A stretch of 47,542 nucleotides of DNA from Acidobacteriota bacterium (GTDB taxonomy: Bacteria; Acidobacteriota; Terriglobia; Terriglobales; Acidobacteriaceae), in NCBI GenBank assembly GCA_021780075.1, contig JAJXZL010000041.1, positions 1 to 47,542 on the forward strand, read 5' to 3'. The translations under genes and the position numbers were made by a program. The notes under the pieces were generated by a model. That model had not been told where the DNA came from and ran no database searches. It saw only the letters and a program-made list of their open reading frames with translations. This document shows positions 1 to 9,039 of the stretch, in pieces. Numbering within the stretch: the first letter of the stretch is position 1; the number at the start of each line of letters is the position of its first letter.

Positions 1-157
1 TGATCGTTGCGTCGGGCACTGCTGCACCCGTCGTATCCAGTACAGTTCCGTTGATTGAACCAAGCGTTTGCTGGGCCAGTCCGGGCACTATACAGGCAAG
101 CACAACCCAAAGAACCAGGCTGCACTGTGCGGCACTCCTCCAAAAAGTTCGATTCAT
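1..157 (-). CDS. N-terminus of a secreted carboxypeptidase-regulatory-like / Oar-type outer-membrane protein (partial)
   Basis: Reading the minus strand from the ATG at 157-155 gives 52 codons without a stop, running off the left edge. The product starts MNRTFWRSAAQ, has a hydrophobic core and ends a signal peptide at about PGLAQ. It then continues QTLGSINGTVLDTTGAAVPD, the typical first strand of a carboxypeptidase-regulatory-like (CNA-B-like) domain. In acidobacteria this start usually heads ~1000-residue Oar-like TonB-dependent receptors; that full identity is inferred, because only the start is visible. A GAGG ribosome site lies about seven bases before the ATG. The 236 bases up to the terminator at 394-439 would hold its promoter; I see no convincing -35/-10 pair there. 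Confidence 0.75.
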   Translation of the reverse strand, partial: MNRTFWRSAAQCSLVLWVVLACIVPGLAQQTLGSINGTVLDTTGAAVPDATI

Positions 158-393
158 ACACGCCTCTCAACTTGTTTTGTTGGTTCTATTAAACATTCCA
201 CCATCTCAGATTCCTATAAAGGAAATCTGACTTGCCTTACGCCTTCGCCTCGCCTGGTTCTCGTTGAGCAGACCGGCTATCGAAAGAAGAAAGCTCGAAT
301 GTGAAAGTTTGCGCATCTCCAGTTTGTGACAAAAATTCCGCTTTTCCCAAGCAAAAAATGCGGTCCGTCTCATTCTCTGATGTCAATCTGTGG

Positions 394-439
394 AAAAAGG
401 CGGCAAAATCCCACCTGCGCAGGATTTTGCCGCCTTTTT
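394..439 (-). terminator. Rho-independent terminator, usable on both strands
   Basis: Perfect 18-bp inverted repeat: left arm 394-411 (AAAAAGGCGGCAAAATCC), ten-base loop, right arm 422-439. The outer A/T runs give a U-tract in either direction. It sits 50 bases after the stop of the minus-strand TonB receptor and is its likely terminator. It also shields that gene from the next minus-strand gene at the left edge. Confidence 0.9.
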
Positions 440-489
440 AACACCTCTGCCACAATGGACAACGACCGCGATGGCCTTCTGCCTCTGCG

Positions 490-2967
490 TTAGTGCCTGC
501 TTCCCTTGCCCCATTGCAGGCGAAGTCCGGCACGGAGCCCCGTGGGCAGGCTCACATAGCCGATAGGCGCGATGTGCTGATTGTTCGTGAGGTTGTCCGC
601 CTGCCCATAGATGCCCAGCCACGACAGCCACTGATAACTCGCGCCGATGTCAATCTTGGCGTAGCCATGGTCCAGATTACGGTTCGGCAGCAGCAGGCTG
701 TTGCCGCCGTTGATGTCATAGCCGCCCAGAAAGTCAGAGTCGTCTGAGCGGCTGACGAATGCGGAACTGAAGAGCGCGCTAAGGCCGTGTCGCGAGTACG
801 TCGCTGTAAAGAATCCCGTATGCGGTGGGCGGCGGAAGGGCCGGGCGCCTTTCAGCGGCGAATACGTTCCAATGGGAATGCCGTTATACGTCGGCAGTGG
901 CCCCAGAAGAGCCACATCATTGTTGGTAAACGAGCGCTGCACTACGGCATCCAGATACGTATAGCCGCCACGTAAAAAAATGCTGCGGCCAATCCCGCCT
1001 TCCACCGTACTCTCAAACCCCAACGCGCGATAAGCCTCGGTATTGAGGCTCTGCTCATACGCGCCGTTGGCCTGCAAAAACTGCTCCAATTGATTCTGTT
1101 GGGCCGCAGTTAGATTGGGCAAAAGCTCGGGAATCAGGTTCAAGCCAACATACTCAATCTGGCGGCCGTACTCGTTATGGAAAAAGCTGCTGCGCACAAT
1201 CAGACGCTCGCTGAAGAACGACTGTTCCACTCCGCCCTCGTAGGTCCGCGTCGCTGGCGCGGCCAGCGGCGAAATGTGCAACTGCTGAATGGTCGCCTGG
1301 CCTCCATTGTTTTCCAGAAAGTTGTACAGAGAATAAAATTGGTCAGTTAGCGAGGGCTCGCGCACCGCATCGCCAAAATTGAATAGCACACGCGTCCCGC
1401 TGAAAATTCCATTCCGCGGGCGTAGCGCATACACTGATACGCCGGCACGCGGCGAAGTCTGCGTTCCGAACAGCGAGTAGTGCTCCAGATCGCCGCCCAT
1501 CGTATAGAAGAAGCGACTCTTGAAGTCCCCATGTACCGCCGCTCGATAGTCGTAGTTGGTTCTCTCCACCGGCGTGTAATACGAACTGCCCGGCTCGGCG
1601 CCACGCTCGTCCTCGTATTGGAAGCCGATGAGCCCGGCCAGATGCGGCGTCACGTTGTAGTCGCCCTGGTACACAAGCTGGTCGCGGTTCGACACGAGCT
1701 GGTATCCCTGCGGATAAGTTCCGGCAAAGTCCATCAGCGCCCGTCCCGTGACAGAGTAGCCATTCGCGCCGGTGATGGTCACAAGGTCGCCGAAGCTATC
1801 ACCATACGCATCAAAAATGCCAGCACCGCTCTGCTGCCAAAGGTGGTACTGCTCGCGCTTGCGAGTCAGCCCGTAGCGAAAGGTATTGTGAAACTCTGTC
1901 GTTGTCTGGTTTGTCAGCGATGCGCTCAGAAAGATGTCCTGATCCTTCTGTGTGGCATTGTCGGCAATATGATAGAACTCCCACGTCCCAGGTACACCAA
2001 CGGCAGCGACTCCGTAGTGCAGCGTGCCACGTATCTGCGTCTTGTCGCTCGGCTGCCAGCCCAGATTGGCCGCTGTCGTCGCCACGTGGAACTCGTCGTT
2101 CGGCAAATCGTTTGCGGTCTGCAGCCAACTGAAGTCGCCAAGATAATCCAGTTTGTTGTGAGCCCCAGCCACCTCGAGATCTTCCTGCGAAGTGGAAAAA
2201 TTACCTACGTCGCCGTGAAACAGAAACGAGGGGAAACTAGTGGTGCCGCGCGGCGTGGTCAGGCTCACCACGCCGCTGGCCGCATCCGCCCCGTAGAGGC
2301 TCGAATTCGGTCCGCGATAGACCTCTGCGCTTTCAACGGCCGTCGTGGACAGCGGCCCGAAATCAAAGCGCCCGCCCAGGTCGCCTGCGCTTACCCCGTC
2401 CACCAGAATCTTGTTCGCGTCCGAGTCACCGCCCCGGATGAACAGCGAACTCTGCGCTCCGCGCTGCCCAGTCTGTGCCACAAAGGTTCCCGGCATCAGC
2501 CGCAACGCACTCACGAGATCATCACGCAAAGCCAGATCTGTGGGCCCCAGCACGGTCGTGGCTGCGCTCGTCTGAGCCTGAGGCGTCGGCGTGCCGGTGG
2601 CCGTCACCACAATCGCCTCCCGTACCCACTCTGGCTCCAAAACCAGGCTCCGCTCGATGCTGTCGAACCGGCCTGCGTAGAAGCTGGGTGTCGCCAACTG
2701 GCGGAAGCTCTGGGCTGAAACCAGAAGATAGAATCGTCCTTCGACGCCTGTCTGTATTTGAAAGCTGCCATCCCCCGCGGAAACTGCCGAACCGACCACC
2801 CGACCCTTGCTGACAAGAGCCACCGTTGCGCCAGGCACTCTGGCGCCGGAAACATCCGTGACGACGCCTTGTATGGAGGCAGCCCAGCCGGGAGCGGCCG
2901 CAATGAAACAAAAGATGAATGTGGAAAGCAGTGCAGACAGAATGCGCAAATTTCTCGGCATGAGCAT
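490..2967 (-). CDS. btuB: TonB-dependent receptor, probable cobalamin (BtuB-type) transporter
   Basis: 825-residue outer-membrane receptor, likely importing a corrinoid. The ATG at 2967 is chosen because a GGAGG (2975-2979) lies seven bases upstream and a good signal peptide follows, ending near PGWAA (residue 30); a start ten codons further upstream lacks this. Residues ~31-115 form a carboxypeptidase-regulatory-like domain (IQGVVTDVSGARVPGATV). Residues ~130-245 form the plug (SLFIRGGDSDANKILVDGV, then EVYRGPNSSLYGADAASGVV). The remainder is the beta-barrel, ending GLRLQWGKGSRH. E. coli BtuB is nearer 600 residues and lacks the extra N-terminal domain. The substrate call rests on the cobalamin riboswitch immediately upstream, not on residues. 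No ABC importer or cobalamin synthesis gene is present in the window. The gene ends before a strong terminator. Confidence 0.87.
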   Translation of the reverse strand: MLMPRNLRILSALLSTFIFCFIAAAPGWAASIQGVVTDVSGARVPGATVALVSKGRVVGSAVSAGDGSFQIQTGVEGRFYLLVSAQSFRQLATPSFYAGRFDSIERSLVLEPEWVREAIVVTATGTPTPQAQTSAATTVLGPTDLALRDDLVSALRLMPGTFVAQTGQRGAQSSLFIRGGDSDANKILVDGVSAGDLGGRFDFGPLSTTAVESAEVYRGPNSSLYGADAASGVVSLTTPRGTTSFPSFLFHGDVGNFSTSQEDLEVAGAHNKLDYLGDFSWLQTANDLPNDEFHVATTAANLGWQPSDKTQIRGTLHYGVAAVGVPGTWEFYHIADNATQKDQDIFLSASLTNQTTTEFHNTFRYGLTRKREQYHLWQQSGAGIFDAYGDSFGDLVTITGANGYSVTGRALMDFAGTYPQGYQLVSNRDQLVYQGDYNVTPHLAGLIGFQYEDERGAEPGSSYYTPVERTNYDYRAAVHGDFKSRFFYTMGGDLEHYSLFGTQTSPRAGVSVYALRPRNGIFSGTRVLFNFGDAVREPSLTDQFYSLYNFLENNGGQATIQQLHISPLAAPATRTYEGGVEQSFFSERLIVRSSFFHNEYGRQIEYVGLNLIPELLPNLTAAQQNQLEQFLQANGAYEQSLNTEAYRALGFESTVEGGIGRSIFLRGGYTYLDAVVQRSFTNNDVALLGPLPTYNGIPIGTYSPLKGARPFRRPPHTGFFTATYSRHGLSALFSSAFVSRSDDSDFLGGYDINGGNSLLLPNRNLDHGYAKIDIGASYQWLSWLGIYGQADNLTNNQHIAPIGYVSLPTGLRAGLRLQWGKGSRH

Positions 2968-3011
2968 GAAATATCCTCCGTTCCCCTCGGAACGCAAGCG
3001 GGTTAAGGCGC

Positions 3012-3225
3012 CGAGGACCGGTCTCCTGACTTGCGCCTATTCCAGTCACCTTCCCAAAAACGAGCCCGGAGGCCTGTCTTCAGTGGTTCATCCGCATTGA
3101 CGCATTGAGCGTAAATGCCTGGCTGGTGTCCTGCACTGGCCGATACGACGGCCTTCGAAGCAGGGGCGCTCACAGTTGCGGGGCAGTGGCGGAGTTTCAC
3201 CGCCTTCCCGAGCATCCTTGGCGAT
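3012..3225 (-). promoter_or_regulatory. Cobalamin (adenosylcobalamin-class) riboswitch
   Basis: On the minus strand the conserved blocks occur in order. GGTGAAACTCCGCCACTG followed by CCCCGCAACTGTGAGCG covers 3201-3167, GGGAAGGTGACTGG is 3055-3042, and the B12 box AAGTCAGGAGACCGG is 3032-3018. This is the established cobalamin riboswitch layout. The B12 box ends about 38 bases before the receptor's Shine-Dalgarno, which favours control of translation start; I see no separate terminator hairpin in between. High cobalamin is expected to lower receptor expression. Outer boundaries are approximate. Confidence 0.95.
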
Positions 3226-3395
3226 TGCTGTAATGGACTATGCCGCTCCACGTGGGAGCTGCTGTGATGTCATGGAATTGCTTTCCATAACATCAATATT
3301 TATAGCTGGAAGGAGCTGCCAAGTCAAAAACACGCAAAGGCACTCCCCCTCTAACAACTTAACTCTAAGGAACTTGGGGAGAGAAAAAAGGAATC

Positions 3396-3472
3396 TGGTG
3401 ACCCCGGGAAGATTCGAACTTCCGACACGCAGTTTAGGAAACTGCTGCTCTATCCACCTGAGCTACGGGGCC
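3396..3472 (-). tRNA. tRNA-Arg (anticodon CCT)
   Basis: 77 bases including an encoded CCA. The acceptor stem GGCCCCG pairs with CGGGGTC (one G-T). The anticodon arm is GCAGT-TTCCTAA-ACTGC, giving CCT. The T arm contains GTTCGAATC. The 3' end points towards the btuB region; no phage-like gene or duplicated 3' end is visible beside it. Confidence 0.97.
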
Positions 3473-3827
3473 ACATTTAAAATCAACAACTTGAACAGCC
3501 TATTTGCCTGTCCAGATTTATATTAACCCATCTAAAACAACACGGCACGGTCCTGTCGTTCATCCGGCGGTACCTGTGAACAGACGAGCAGTACGGACCA
3601 TGCAATGGCTAATATCCGGCCTATTCCTCAGACCTGCCTGTGCTCCCGTCCTGCCCGGCCAACCGCCCTTCTAACCAACGATTTCGACGCCCTGGCCCAG
3701 CCTGCTCCTTTCCCTTTCGGCCGGCAGGCAAGGCGAAGAAGGAATGTAAGATTGAGGCAGCGGTCAGGCTTCCCGCGCAGTCCTTGGCGAAACCGCAACC
3801 TCGCTCTTTTGAATTGGAGAAAACGCC
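3473..3827. other. Intergenic stretch without a recognised gene
   Basis: 355 bases between tRNA-Arg and the Bax-inhibitor gene. It should carry promoters for both. Short open frames exist on both strands but encode low-complexity Arg/Pro/Ala-rich strings with no ribosome site, so I do not call a gene. No strong hairpin or repeat was seen. Confidence 0.5.
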
Positions 3828-4595
3828 ATGCCCCTGTTGAAGACGTCCAATCCCGCCCTCGGTGACAAGACATTTCGTGACCTTGCCGGCAGCCAGTATG
3901 GCGCCATTGACGCGACTGCCCGCATGACCCTCAGCGGCACCGTCAACAAAACGGGCATTTTGCTTCTTTGCGCACTGGCCACCGCCGCCTGGACGTGGCA
4001 TCTCTTCCTCCTGTCGCATGATCCCGCCGATGTCGCGCCCTACCTGCTGATTGGCGGATTGGGCGGCTTTATCTGCGCCATGGTCACCATCTTCAAGAAG
4101 GAATGGTCGCCGGTCACAGCGCCCATCTACGCGCTGCTGGAGGGCCTCCTGCTCGGCGGCCTATCGGCGTTCTTTGACCTTCGCTACCCCGGGATCGCCG
4201 TACAGGCCGTGGGTCTCACCTTTGGAACTCTTTTCGTACTCCTCATGGCATATAGCTCCGGCATGATCAAGGTCACGCAGAAGTTTCGCCTCGGAGTCGT
4301 CGCCGCCACGGGCGGCATCATGGTCTTCTACCTGCTCCAGATGCTCCTCGGCTTCTTCGGCGTCCACTTCATCGCCGTCAACGGCTCCGGTTTCATTGGC
4401 ATCGGCTTCAGCCTGTTTGTGGTCGCCATCGCCGCCCTCAACCTGGTCCTCGACTTCGACTTCATCGAGCAGGGCGTCAACTACGGCGCACCCAAATACA
4501 TGGAGTGGTACGGAGCCTTCGGCATCATGGTCACGCTGATCTGGCTCTATCTTGAGATGCTGCGTCTCCTCTCCAAATTGCGCAGCAGAGACTAG
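3828..4595 (+). CDS. Bax inhibitor-1 / YccA family membrane protein
   Basis: 255-residue integral membrane protein. After a polar N-terminus (SNPALGDKTFRDLAG, then a segment ending MTLSGTVNKTG) there are about seven hydrophobic segments between residues ~45 and 250, as in the Bax-inhibitor-1-like family. Characteristic stretches are LGGLSAFFDLRYPGIAVQAV and NLVLDFDFIEQGVN, the latter with the family's acidic residues late in the protein. A GGAG eight bases before the ATG supports this start. Relatives in other bacteria act as calcium-leak or protease-interacting proteins; the exact role here cannot be read from sequence. It stands alone, followed by degenerate sequence. Confidence 0.9.
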   Translation: MPLLKTSNPALGDKTFRDLAGSQYGAIDATARMTLSGTVNKTGILLLCALATAAWTWHLFLLSHDPADVAPYLLIGGLGGFICAMVTIFKKEWSPVTAPIYALLEGLLLGGLSAFFDLRYPGIAVQAVGLTFGTLFVLLMAYSSGMIKVTQKFRLGVVAATGGIMVFYLLQMLLGFFGVHFIAVNGSGFIGIGFSLFVVAIAALNLVLDFDFIEQGVNYGAPKYMEWYGAFGIMVTLIWLYLEMLRLLSKLRSRD

Positions 4596-4737
4596 CGTCC
4601 TGCGTCCTGAATTGATCTACAAAAGCGGGCGGCAGTAGCAGCCAGACCCTCGGGGGCGCGGTAGATGATCCGCGCCCTCGTCTCACCACCTCCGACTCCG
4701 GACACAAGATCTGTTCACCCCACGGCCGACGACTCCG

Positions 4738-4960
4738 AGCCCACGCGTTTCTGTCGCGAACACGTGGGCTTCGTCTTCCATTTCTACAACCTTATTCCCT
4801 GCCTTGCCGCTCTTGAGCACGTGGCCCTTGTGACTGAAATCGCGGAGCGTCCGATGAACCCGCTCGCGGCCCTGTGTCTTGTGGAACACATCAACCGCCA
4901 GAACCACTTCCCTCCGTAGCTTTCAGGCAGCAAACAACAGCTGGCACGATGGATGGTACG
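4738..4960 (+). pseudogene. Remnant of a LolD/MacB-type ABC transporter ATPase
   Basis: One frame reads [39 protein letters not shown] and [13 protein letters not shown], then NHFPP-stop-LSGSKQQLAR. This follows the Q-loop-to-signature segment of LolD-type ATPases closely (usual form [17 protein letters not shown] ... HFPAQLSGGEQQR). The Q-loop Gln is His, the codon before LSG is a TAG stop, and the signature LSGGQ has become LSGSK. No Walker A is found upstream and no Walker B downstream; homology fades after LAR. So this is an internal fragment of a dead gene. The rest of 4596-5133 shows no other gene I recognise. It probably belonged to the same exporter as the truncated adaptor at 9040-9600. 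Confidence 0.8.
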
Positions 4961-5133
4961 CTCAACATGCCGGGGCTTAGCGAGCCTGCCGTCGATTGCC
5001 TGGATTCCGACAACGAAGCCCACTCTCCACGCTCCCGAGATCTTTGCCACACTTGTGTTCGAAGGGGATGGTCCGAGAAGAGCGAACTCCCGGAAATCAG
5101 GCTGGCTCAATAGAGGCGAAAGGTTGATTCGAA

Positions 5134-6876
5134 ATGCTTGAATGCGCAGAGAGCACAGAGATACTGCTGACGCATCCCTTGATTCCGTCAGGCCCAATCC
5201 CTACGGTGTACGACCCGGATGGACTCTATCCATATGAGAGCTACTGCGAGACGAGCAGAAGACCAGTATTGAAGAAATATCGCATGGTCTCGATCGAAAG
5301 CGATTCCATACGCGTGAAGATTTGCCCGGATCTGGGAGGGCGTATTTGTTCTCTCTTTCAGAAAGCGAGAGGGGTTGAAGCCCTGTTCTTCCCTTCCGTC
5401 GTAAGGCCGGTACGAATCCTTCCCCGGCAGTCCTTTACAGGCGGCGGAATTGAGCTAAGCTTCCCGATCTCGCACAGCCCTGTTGTAACTGCTCCAGTGC
5501 TGTATGAGATAACCCGCGATCAGGCCAGAATCTACGTTTCATGCGGCGAAAGAGAAATCAGATTTGGAATGCACTGGACAGTGGAATATTCTCTCGGCGA
5601 GAAAGATGACTTTCTCACGCAGAGGACGATTTTCTTCAATCCTGATCGTGACCCGCATCCTTGGATGTCCTGGTCAAACGCCGGCGTACCCTCTCGTCCT
5701 GATACGGAGTTCCATTTTCCGGGGGGCCCAGTTCTTCGGCATGACTCTGAACTGCGCAATATTGACTGGATGGCGGAAGGTCCGCGGCAGCAGTCAGATT
5801 TACGTCAAATGAGCGGCTTCTTTTGGAAGAATCCTGATTGTTGCGCGTTCGGGGTTTTCACTCCCAGTTTAAGCGCAGGACTCTATCATGTTGCCGATCC
5901 TGGCCAGGTGCCGGGGATCAAATTGTGGAGCGATGGCATCGGACGCGATGAGGCATGGGTGAGTCAGTACACCCTGGACGGCAAGCAATGTCTCGAGATG
6001 CAAGCTGGCCCGTTGATTGATCAGTCCGTCAAAGACGTTCTGGAACCTGGCCAATCGCTGCATCACGTCGAATACTGGATACCTTCAGCGACGCCTCGCA
6101 ATATCCAGCAAATCTCTCTTCCGCACCCAACGTTGAGATCCCTTGACGCTGTACCGCGCTTCGGGTGGGCGCGAAATGAAGACGTCAGTCTGTGGCTTCA
6201 ACTTGCATCGGCGCATAAGATGGGTGACTCTGGGCAGCTCCCAGACGCGCCTGATATGGACAGCAATAGCTGGGCCATAAGTGGAATCGCCGAATTGGGA
6301 AAAGCGCTCGCCTGGGCTGTTGAATCCAGTGAGGGAACGAAGCGAGACAAATGGCTATTTCAGCACGGCGCCTGGCTTGCAGGTCGAGGAGAAGCCGATG
6401 CCGCACTAAAGGTATTGGCCTCGTCTGCGGATGATCGTGCCCATGCACTATCTGGACGCATTTGGTTCGCGAAGCATGGAAACCCGCGAAGGGCAGCCGC
6501 ATGTTTTCGAGCAATCGAATCGGATGCAATCGCCCTTCATCCGCAGGTCATCATTGCGAGGGATAAAGCGCTTGCTGCTCTGGGTCACGAAACTCTCGAT
6601 GAGAGAAGGCGCTGGCTTGACGCTGTCTCTGCGCTCGATGACGAATGGATTGCGGAACGCCGCGCAAGCCTCTTGCTTGACAGTAACGACCCGCAAAGCG
6701 CGATGAATGTGCTCAAGAATACTCGGTTCCAATTGGTGCACCAGAGATACGAGCGAACACGATTATGGAGACAAATCGAGGCCCGTCTCGGTCTGCAGCC
6801 CGAGCGCTTTCTTGGGTGGCTGGGAGAGGACGACCTGGCGGAGTTTGGAGCCTATCGCGAGCATTCCGATGGTTGA
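5134..6876 (+). CDS. DUF5107 domain-containing protein
   Basis: 580 residues, no signal peptide. Residues ~15-340 match the DUF5107 type, with an early DLGGRICSLFQK stretch (aldose-mutarotase-like beta fold), GGGIELSFPISHSPV, and a GFFWKNPDCCAFGVF segment. The remaining ~240 residues look alpha-helical and repeat-like (LFQHGAWLAGRGEADAALKV; AACFRAIESDAIALHPQVII), resembling TPR units. Many family members exceed 1000 residues with longer TPR tails, so this one is short. The function of DUF5107 is not established; genes of the family often lie near glycoside hydrolases, and here a GH20 hexosaminidase follows 130 bases downstream on the same strand. Third positions are visibly less GC-rich than in the surrounding core genes, consistent with acquisition. 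Confidence 0.8.
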   Translation: MLECAESTEILLTHPLIPSGPIPTVYDPDGLYPYESYCETSRRPVLKKYRMVSIESDSIRVKICPDLGGRICSLFQKARGVEALFFPSVVRPVRILPRQSFTGGGIELSFPISHSPVVTAPVLYEITRDQARIYVSCGEREIRFGMHWTVEYSLGEKDDFLTQRTIFFNPDRDPHPWMSWSNAGVPSRPDTEFHFPGGPVLRHDSELRNIDWMAEGPRQQSDLRQMSGFFWKNPDCCAFGVFTPSLSAGLYHVADPGQVPGIKLWSDGIGRDEAWVSQYTLDGKQCLEMQAGPLIDQSVKDVLEPGQSLHHVEYWIPSATPRNIQQISLPHPTLRSLDAVPRFGWARNEDVSLWLQLASAHKMGDSGQLPDAPDMDSNSWAISGIAELGKALAWAVESSEGTKRDKWLFQHGAWLAGRGEADAALKVLASSADDRAHALSGRIWFAKHGNPRRAAACFRAIESDAIALHPQVIIARDKALAALGHETLDERRRWLDAVSALDDEWIAERRASLLLDSNDPQSAMNVLKNTRFQLVHQRYERTRLWRQIEARLGLQPERFLGWLGEDDLAEFGAYREHSDG

Positions 6877-7006
6877 TCAGCACCAACGTCGACTGTATTG
6901 GAACATAACCGGTGCAGACCACCCACATGCTGCCCTCAAAAGTGACAGAATCGCGTCGATGCGGTATCACGGAATCATCGCGAATTAATTTTCAGGAGAT
7001 GCACTC

Positions 7007-9031
7007 GTGGTGAATGGCAGATTCGGACGTTTCTTCTGCAGCATTCTATGGGCAATATTCACATTGATGCCCGTTGACCACCTTCCCGCCCAGGAAAAAA
7101 CTCCGCTAGCCACCATGCCTGCTCCGGCGCGAGTGATGCAAGGGGAGGGCGAATTCTACATCGATGGATCCTTTGGCATTGCGATGAAGGGCTACGATGA
7201 ACCTCGTCTGGCTCGGGCAAGGCTCCGTTTCCTCGATATCCTCACGAAGGAAACTGGTACTTCATTCAAGCGTGAAGCAGAGGCGGGCTCGTCGCACTTC
7301 ATCATTCAAACCTCAGGACCGAGTGCGGCAATCCAGCAACTCGGCGAGGATGAATCCTACCACCTTGCAGTCTCCACGACCGATGTTGAGTTGACGGCGC
7401 CGAACCCTTTGGGCGTACTGCACGGTCTGCAGACATTTCTGCAACTTGTCCAGATCAATGAAAAAGGCTTTGCTGTACCCGTCGTCACCATTGATGACGC
7501 ACCTCGTTTTCCTTGGCGCGGTCTGCTGATCGACTCTGGACATCGTTTCGTTCCGATTGCAGCGGTCAAACGCAATCTCGACGCGATGGAGGCAGTCAAG
7601 CTGAATGTCTTCCACTGGCGTTTCTCAGACGACCAGGGATTTCACATCGAGAGCAAGAAGTTTCCACGTCTTCAAGGAACGGCTTCAGAGGGACTCTATT
7701 ACTCGCAGGACGAAGTGCGCGAGATCATTGACTACGCTCGTGATCGCGGCATCCGGGTAGTTCCGGAATTTGACATGCCCTGCCACGCAAAATCGTGGTT
7801 CCAGGGTTATCCCCAACTATCGAGCGGTCAAGATCCTTCCCAAAGCTCGGCAATGGATCCAACGCAGGAAAATACGTACAAGTTTCTGGATGTCTTCATT
7901 GGAGAAATGACCGCTCTATTCCCTGACTCCTACTTTCATACAGGGGGAGACGAATGCGACATGAAAGAGTGGGAGAGCAATCCGCGGATTCAGGAATATA
8001 TGCAGCGGAACTCCATCAAGGACGGAGCCGCCCTGCAGGCGCATTTTACCGCCAGGGTTGAGAAGATTGTTGCCCGCCACAAGAAGATTATGGTGGGATG
8101 GGACGAAGTTCTGCAGCCGGATACTCCCAAGAATGTTGTGATCCAATCGTGGCGTGGGCCGAGTTCGTTGGCTGAAGCCGCACGAAGGGGTAATCGCTGT
8201 GTGCTCTCATCTGGCTACTACATCGATCTGAATCAGCCCGCGAAAGAGCACTACCTCGTCGATCCGTTGGGAGACAATGCAGCCACTCTTACACCGGAGC
8301 AAAAGAAACTTGTTCTTGGTGGCGAGGCCACCATGTGGACAGATATCGTCTCCGCTGACAATATGGACAATCGGATATGGCCGCGTACTGCGGCAATAGC
8401 TGAGCGCCTATGGTCGCCGGAGACGGTAAGAGATGTTGACTCGATGTACCGGCGGCTCGCAATCATTTCGCAGAAACTTAGTTACTACGGGCCGCGCCAT
8501 CTCCTTATTACCGAGGAGATGCTTCAGCGTATGAGCGGCGAGCTGGATCCGGGACCACTGAGGGTGCTTGCCAGCGTAGTGCAACCTCCCGAGGGATATC
8601 AGCGTCAGGAACTTCGGTCCGATTTTAGCGCGCTCAATCACCTGGACGATGCTGTTCCCCCTGAGAGCGAAACAGCGCGCGAATTTGATCAAATAACACA
8701 GAGAATCAGTTCAGGAACAGCAACTCCTCAGGATTGGCAGCGGGCTCGAGAATGGCTGGTTCTGTGGAGAGACAACGATGCAAAACTTCAACCGATGCTG
8801 AAGCAGTCATTTCTGACCCAGGACTTAGCCCCAGTTTCAAAAAACCTGCGTCAAGTCGCCGAAATTGGCCTGCGGGCTCTGGATGATCTGCACGATGACC
8901 ATCCCGTCCGTTCAGATGTGAAGCAACAGAACATCGAGTTCCTCAAATCTGCCGCGAAGCCGCAGGCAGTATTGCTTCTCATGCCCGCGTCATCAGTGGA
9001 AAGACTCGTGCAAGCGACCAAGTCCAACTAG
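7007..9031 (+). CDS. Beta-N-acetylhexosaminidase, glycoside hydrolase family 20
   Basis: 674-residue exported enzyme that releases terminal GlcNAc/GalNAc from chitin oligomers, glycans or peptidoglycan fragments. The GTG start has AGGAG (6994-6998) eight bases upstream and opens a signal peptide ending near HLPAQ. Residues ~35-145 form the GH20b-like domain. The TIM barrel begins at FPWRGLLIDSGHRFVP and contains NVFHWRFSDDQGFHIE and the catalytic pair D315-E316 in YFHTGGDECD; a WDEVLQP motif also fits. Beyond ~520 is a helical C-terminal extension of ~150 residues of unknown role. It likely forms a transcription unit with the DUF5107 gene; no transporter, NagA or NagB is in the window. Confidence 0.94.
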   Translation: MVNGRFGRFFCSILWAIFTLMPVDHLPAQEKTPLATMPAPARVMQGEGEFYIDGSFGIAMKGYDEPRLARARLRFLDILTKETGTSFKREAEAGSSHFIIQTSGPSAAIQQLGEDESYHLAVSTTDVELTAPNPLGVLHGLQTFLQLVQINEKGFAVPVVTIDDAPRFPWRGLLIDSGHRFVPIAAVKRNLDAMEAVKLNVFHWRFSDDQGFHIESKKFPRLQGTASEGLYYSQDEVREIIDYARDRGIRVVPEFDMPCHAKSWFQGYPQLSSGQDPSQSSAMDPTQENTYKFLDVFIGEMTALFPDSYFHTGGDECDMKEWESNPRIQEYMQRNSIKDGAALQAHFTARVEKIVARHKKIMVGWDEVLQPDTPKNVVIQSWRGPSSLAEAARRGNRCVLSSGYYIDLNQPAKEHYLVDPLGDNAATLTPEQKKLVLGGEATMWTDIVSADNMDNRIWPRTAAIAERLWSPETVRDVDSMYRRLAIISQKLSYYGPRHLLITEEMLQRMSGELDPGPLRVLASVVQPPEGYQRQELRSDFSALNHLDDAVPPESETAREFDQITQRISSGTATPQDWQRAREWLVLWRDNDAKLQPMLKQSFLTQDLAPVSKNLRQVAEIGLRALDDLHDDHPVRSDVKQQNIEFLKSAAKPQAVLLLMPASSVERLVQATKSN

Positions 9032-9039
9032 AATCTTGC

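Noticed and set aside
208..228. Imperfect hairpin AGATTCCT...AGGAAATCT before the left-edge gene
   Set aside because: Short, with a bulge, and no T-tail or known motif.
1480..2718. Long plus-strand open frame opposite the TonB receptor
   Set aside because: It is a shadow of the receptor gene: Arg/His/Ala-rich, no ribosome site, and the minus-strand frame has clear domains.
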